17,635 nucleotides of DNA. Source: an uncultured Jeotgalicoccus sp. (lineage in GTDB: Bacteria; Bacillota; Bacilli; Staphylococcales; Salinicoccaceae). The notes below the pieces were generated by a model. That model was given only the letters and a program-made list of their open reading frames with translations, had not been told where the DNA came from and ran no database searches. The stretch covers positions 1 to 17,635 of the forward strand of contig CANRKV010000015.1 in NCBI GenBank assembly GCA_947631305.1. Reading direction: 5' to 3'. Shown here in pieces: positions 15,059 to 17,635 of this stretch. Position 1 is the stretch's first letter. The number at the start of each line of letters is the position of its first letter. Position numbers and translations under genes: made by a program.

Positions 15059-15236
15059 CACGCCAGTCCTGTGACTCTGGAATACGCATGAGCTTCTGTC
15101 ACGCCAGTCCTGTGACTCTGGAATACGCATGAGCTTCTGTCACGCCAGTCCTGTGACTCTTGGATACACATGAGCTTCTGTCATGCCAACCCCGAGAGCC
15201 GGGGATACACATGAGCTCCGCTCATACCAGTCCACA
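15059..15236. repeat. 41-bp tandem repeat array between ychF and rpsF
   Basis: Four contiguous 41-bp units start at 15059, 15100, 15141 and 15182, with a partial fifth at 15223-15236. Each unit begins like CACGCCAGTCC and contains ATACRCATGAGCT. Units 1 and 2 are identical. Unit 3 differs from them at 3 positions. Unit 4 differs from unit 3 at 12. There are no unique spacers. Units can form hairpins: in unit 4, TCATG/CATGA (15181-15185, 15210-15214) encloses CCCC/GGGG (15190-15193, 15201-15204). In unit 1, AGCTCACG pairs with CATGAGCT with one mismatch (15055-15062, 15087-15094). The array lies after the ychF terminator and before the rpsF promoter, so it is probably untranscribed or only weakly transcribed. 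I do not recognise the family. Confidence 0.92.
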
Positions 15237-15288
15237 GAAAAGCTCATTCCCGAATAAAAATTAAATAAGATTAATTACAGCCTATCTA
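15237..15288. other. AT-rich spacer between repeat array and rpsF promoter
   Basis: This completes the 417-bp gap between ychF and rpsF. It is AT-rich, with AGCTCATTCCCG at its left edge as a last repeat remnant. I see no gene or structured element in it. Confidence 0.5.
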
Positions 15289-15317
15289 TTGTAATAATAC
15301 GATTTTATTGCTATAAT
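15289..15317 (+). promoter_or_regulatory. rpsF-ssb promoter
   Basis: TATAAT (15312-15317) is preceded by TGC, an extended -10. TTGTAA (15289-15294, 4 of 6) is 17 bp upstream. The leader would be about 73 nt and contain the S6:S18-type hairpin. Confidence 0.7.
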
Positions 15318-15346
15318 TTCTGATTGTGAGTAATGAAAATTATTCC

Positions 15347-15375
15347 TTGCTGAAAACGGGTGTTTTCGGCCGCAA
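15347..15375 (+). promoter_or_regulatory. S6:S18-binding leader motif upstream of rpsF
   Basis: The leader folds as TTGC/GCAA (15347-15350, 15372-15375) plus GAAAAC/GTTTTC (15352-15357, 15362-15367), closed by a GGGT loop. A 3'-side bulge GGCC runs into G15372, giving an exposed CCG (15370-15372). A hairpin with a 3' bulge ending in CCG just before rpsF is the published S6:S18-complex recognition motif, mimicking the 16S rRNA site. It would let excess S6:S18 repress this operon. Confidence 0.75.
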
Positions 15376-15397
15376 AGACCATAAGGAGGTGTAGAAG

Positions 15398-15700
15398 ATG
15401 AGATCATATGAAATTTTATATGTAATCCGCCCGGATATTGAAGAAGAAGCTAAAGCAACGTTAGTTAAACGTTTTGATGAGGTTCTTACTAACAATGGTG
15501 CGGAAATCGTCGAATCTAAAGAGTGGGGTAAACGTCGTCTGGCTTACGAAATCCAAGATTTCAAAGATGGATATTACCAAATCATTAAGTATAACGGTGA
15601 CAGTGCCGCTGCTGATGAGTTTGACCGCTTAGCGAAGATCAACAATGACATTATTCGTCATATCGTTGTTCGTGACGAACAAGCTGAAGATAAAAAATAA
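15398..15700 (+). CDS. rpsF: 30S ribosomal protein S6
   Basis: S6 binds 16S rRNA as a heterodimer with S18 in the platform of the small subunit. The 100 residues are a normal length for a Firmicutes S6. Motifs are MRSYEILYVIRPDIEEEA at the start, ESKEWGKRRLAYEIQDFKDGYY in the middle (the WGKRRLAY signature), and DRLAKINNDIIRHIVVRDE near the end. The ATG is 6 nt after AAGGAGGTG, a strong ribosome binding site. ssb follows 26 nt downstream in the same transcript. The leader carries an S6:S18-type regulatory hairpin. Confidence 0.98.
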   Translation: MRSYEILYVIRPDIEEEAKATLVKRFDEVLTNNGAEIVESKEWGKRRLAYEIQDFKDGYYQIIKYNGDSAAADEFDRLAKINNDIIRHIVVRDEQAEDKK

Positions 15701-15726
15701 GTTAAATATTGAGTGGAGTTGATTAC

Positions 15727-16257
15727 ATGCTAAACCGTGTAGTTTTAGTTGGTCGCTTAACAAGAGACCCTGAACTTAGAGTCAGTCAAAGCAATGTTGC
15801 TGTCGCTACTTTCAACTTAGCTGTGAACCGTCCTTTTACTAGTGCAAACGGTGAGAGAGGCGCTGACTTTATCAACTGTGTAGTTTTCCGCAAACAGGCA
15901 GAAAATGTTAACCAGTATGTTAAAAAAGGCAGCTTAGTTGGTATCGATGGTAGAATTCAAACTCGTAACTACGAGAATAAAGACGGGCAAAGAGTATATG
16001 TAACTGAAGTCGTGTGTGAAAGTGTTCAGTTCTTAGAGCCGAAAGGCAGCGGTAATCAATCTCAAGGCAATAATGATTATAACTCTGCTGACTCTTACCA
16101 AAATGCATACGGCGGCAATCAGTCGACTGGTAACCAATCATCTGGGAATCAATCAACTGGACGCAGCCAGCAGCAGCGTCAGGATAACGTAGAGGAAAAT
16201 CCATTTGCGAACTCTAAAGGTCCAGTAGACATCAGTGATGATGATCTACCATTTTAA
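15727..16257 (+). CDS. ssb: Single-stranded DNA-binding protein
   Basis: SSB coats single-stranded DNA as a tetramer during replication and repair. I start it at ATG 15727, 8 nt after GGAG; an in-frame TTG at 15709 would add six residues without a ribosome binding site. The 176 residues comprise an OB-fold (about 1-106: MLNRVVLVGRLTRDPELR, NFINCVVFRKQAENV, GRIQTRNYENKDGQRVYVTEVV), a flexible Gly/Asn/Gln/Ser linker with GNQS-type repeats, and the acidic tip DISDDDLPF that recruits partners. It lies directly after rpsF as usual. rpsR, normally next, is absent: a terminator closes the operon. Confidence 0.97.
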   Translation: MLNRVVLVGRLTRDPELRVSQSNVAVATFNLAVNRPFTSANGERGADFINCVVFRKQAENVNQYVKKGSLVGIDGRIQTRNYENKDGQRVYVTEVVCESVQFLEPKGSGNQSQGNNDYNSADSYQNAYGGNQSTGNQSSGNQSTGRSQQQRQDNVEENPFANSKGPVDISDDDLPF

Positions 16258-16323
16258 TAAATAAAATATAACAATCCAAACTTTGTTATCGTGTGTTTTA
16301 TTAATGTGTGTGAAATGTGTGAA

Positions 16324-16357
16324 AAACCCGAGATACCGTATCTCGGGTTTTTATTTT
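16324..16357 (+). terminator. Terminator after ssb
   Basis: AAACCCGAGATA (16324-16335) pairs with TATCTCGGGTTT (16339-16350) around CCG, followed by TT-A-TTTT. It lies 66 bp after the ssb stop, and the interval holds no reading frame for S18. Confidence 0.93.
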
Positions 16358-16440
16358 AGGTTTAAATAAAATCGTAATACATAAGCAATTTTTATCGTCT
16401 TTATAATTATATATTGGTGTAGTTTTTGGCTCAGAATGTT

Positions 16441-16446
16441 TATAAT
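16441..16446 (+). promoter_or_regulatory. Probable -10 element for the first ModA-like lipoprotein
   Basis: A perfect TATAAT lies 38 bp before the start codon. No convincing -35 is seen at 16-18 bp, so the promoter is weak or activator-dependent, or another -10 is used. Confidence 0.4.
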
Positions 16447-16484
16447 GAAATCTATACAATCTTTTATGTAGGAGCGAAATCGCA

Positions 16485-17381
16485 ATGATTAGAAAAAATG
16501 TCCTCGGATGGGCACTTTTACTATCGCTGTGCGTGATTTTAGCAGCTTGTAGTAATAATGAAGAATCCTCTGATAACGAGTCTGAAACTGACGAGACACG
16601 GGAAACCGAAGAGAGTACAGAGGAAGAATCTGAAGATGCGTCAGAAGAGGCAGATCAATCTGTCGAAGAAGAGCCGATTACAGAAGAGGACGAAGTTGTA
16701 CATATTACTGCCGAGCAGAGTCTTGACGATGTAATGGAAGAACTGATTGCCCTCTTTGAAGAGAATAACGAAGGTATTAAAGTTGATGTTCAATATGGTC
16801 ATACAGAAAAACTGACTGAAGATTTAATCGAAGGCAACGACCAGGACATGGATATTTATTTCTCGAGCGATGATGCAGGATACGATTCGCTTGTTGAGGC
16901 AGGGATTTTAGATCAGCTTGCAACTAAATATCTGCTTATCAATGAACTTGTACTCGTTACAGGATCTGACAATGAAGATATCAACAGATACAATGATATT
17001 TTCAATAATGATGAAGCATCACTGACGATTGTTGATCCCGAACATTCATTATCCGGCACATATGCTGAAGAGCTCCTTGTTCAGGAAGATGAAAAAAATC
17101 TGAATCCCGACAGCATTGAGAAAGTAGCGGATGCAGAAACAGCTGTTAAAGATATAGCGGAAGGCAATTCAGATGCAGGATTTCTTCTTAGAACAGATAT
17201 TTCGGATGAGGATAATGTACGTATAATTTCACGTGCGCCGCGTTCAATATTGGAACCGTTCGTATACGGACTGGGATTGTCCCACAGTGTTGAAGACGGC
17301 AGTGCAGCACGCGTCTTCTATGATTATTTACAATCTGAAGAAGCGCTGGAAATCTTTACGAATTACGGATATATCGTTTAA
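16485..17381 (+). CDS. Lipoprotein with divergent ModA-like substrate-binding domain
   Basis: This is a 298-residue secreted lipoprotein. The signal peptide (1-21) ends in lipobox LAAC with Cys22 as lipidation site. A Glu/Ser/Thr-rich acidic linker (about 23-67) tethers a type II periplasmic-binding domain (about 70-298). ModA-type landmarks are SLDDVMEELIALFEE, DMDIYFSSDDAGYDSLVEAGIL, LVLVTGSD, IVDPEHSLSGTYAEE, EGNSDAGFLLRTD and a terminal FYDYLQSEEALEIFTNYGY. Residues that bind molybdate in known ModA look changed: the first Ser pair (AEQSL), the SG loop (YGHTEK), and Leu in place of Tyr in the GFLLRTD stretch. The ligand is therefore uncertain. AGGAG is 10 nt before the ATG. A second ModA-like lipoprotein gene follows. 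Confidence 0.75.
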   Translation: MIRKNVLGWALLLSLCVILAACSNNEESSDNESETDETRETEESTEEESEDASEEADQSVEEEPITEEDEVVHITAEQSLDDVMEELIALFEENNEGIKVDVQYGHTEKLTEDLIEGNDQDMDIYFSSDDAGYDSLVEAGILDQLATKYLLINELVLVTGSDNEDINRYNDIFNNDEASLTIVDPEHSLSGTYAEELLVQEDEKNLNPDSIEKVADAETAVKDIAEGNSDAGFLLRTDISDEDNVRIISRAPRSILEPFVYGLGLSHSVEDGSAARVFYDYLQSEEALEIFTNYGYIV

Positions 17382-17393
17382 CATATAACATTC

Positions 17394-17429
17394 AGGCAGG
17401 ACCTTTATCAGTAAAGGTTCTGCCTTTTT
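17394..17429 (+). terminator. Terminator between the two lipoprotein genes
   Basis: GGCAGGACCTTTA (17395-17407) pairs with TAAAGGTTCTGCC (17412-17424) with one G-U pair around TCAG, followed by five T's. Confidence 0.88.
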
Positions 17430-17498
17430 AATGCGTTTACTTTTATAATATAAAGGACTAATATTGATTTAAATAATGTTTTTGAGAGGATAATCCAA

Positions 17499-17635
17499 AT
17501 GAATTACCTTAATAAAAAGAGACTGGCTATGCTGCTGTGTTTATTAACCGTACTGTTGGTTCTCTCAGCGTGCAGCGGTGATGAGACAGAAGAAACGGAA
17601 GAAACTGTAACGCTGACAGTATCTGCAGCAGCGAG
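17499..17635 (+). CDS. ModA-like lipoprotein, N-terminal part (runs off right edge)
   Basis: Only 45 codons are visible. They encode a signal peptide (KKRLAMLLCLLTVLLVLSAC) whose lipobox LSAC gives Cys25. A short acidic linker (SGDETEETEET) follows, then VTLTVSAAA, the usual first strand of a molybdate-type ModA domain. AGAGGA lies upstream of the ATG (17499-17501). Unlike the preceding gene, the start of the binding domain here looks orthodox, so this may be the genuine molybdate-binding component of an ABC transporter that continues outside the window. A possible -10 TATAAT is at 17444-17449, without a good -35. Confidence 0.65.
   Translation, partial: MNYLNKKRLAMLLCLLTVLLVLSACSGDETEETEETVTLTVSAAA

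Noticed and set aside
15059..15236. CRISPR array
   Set aside because: The 41-bp units are directly contiguous with no variable spacers, and no cas genes are near.
17421..17449. Full promoter for the second lipoprotein gene
   Set aside because: TATAAT at 17444 is good, but the -35 position (TGCCTT) is poor and overlaps the preceding terminator, so it is not listed as a feature.

Overview
The window is the replication-origin region of a low-GC Gram-positive chromosome. Gene content and protein style point to a Staphylococcaceae-type coccus outside Staphylococcus itself (Jeotgalicoccus, Salinicoccus or Nosocomiicoccus are my best guesses, from memory of the family). The origin-side genes and the ychF-rpsF-ssb cluster sit side by side, as in Bacillus. 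Many proteins carry acidic linkers, which would fit a halotolerant organism. No mobile element, phage, tRNA, rRNA or CRISPR was found.

Left arm (minus strand, leaving the origin leftwards): dnaA, dnaN, then yaaA-recF-gyrB (gyrB runs off the left edge). dnaN has its own terminator and yaaA-recF-gyrB its own promoter. The bipartite oriC flanks dnaA. The dnaA-dnaN gap (3607-3776) holds DnaA boxes, a GC cluster, six DnaA-trios and an AT-rich unwinding stretch. The dnaA-rpmH gap (5121-5556) holds at least four perfect DnaA boxes, three TTATGCACA variants and divergent promoters.

Right arm (plus strand): rpmH with its terminator; then rnpA-jag-mnmE-mnmG-rsmG-noc, a tightly packed run ending in a terminator at 11860-11888; then parB-mscS-DUF951-ychF from an extended -10 promoter, ending in a strong terminator at 14993-15030. 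The intergenic region 15031-15290 carries a 41-bp tandem repeat array flanked by an inverted half unit. rpsF-ssb follows, with an S6:S18-type leader hairpin, and is closed by a terminator where rpsR would normally be. Two lipoprotein genes follow, both resembling molybdate-type (ModA) ABC binding proteins; the second runs off the right edge.

Together the genes cover initiation (DnaA, DnaN, oriC), topology and repair (GyrB, RecF, SSB), segregation and division control (Noc, ParB, without an adjacent ParA), tRNA maturation and wobble-uridine modification (RnpA, MnmE, MnmG), and ribosome components (L34, S6, RsmG). The points most worth a second look are the 41-bp repeat array, the loss of rpsR from an operon that still keeps its S6:S18 leader, and a ParB that lacks the ParA-contacting N-terminus in a locus without soj.
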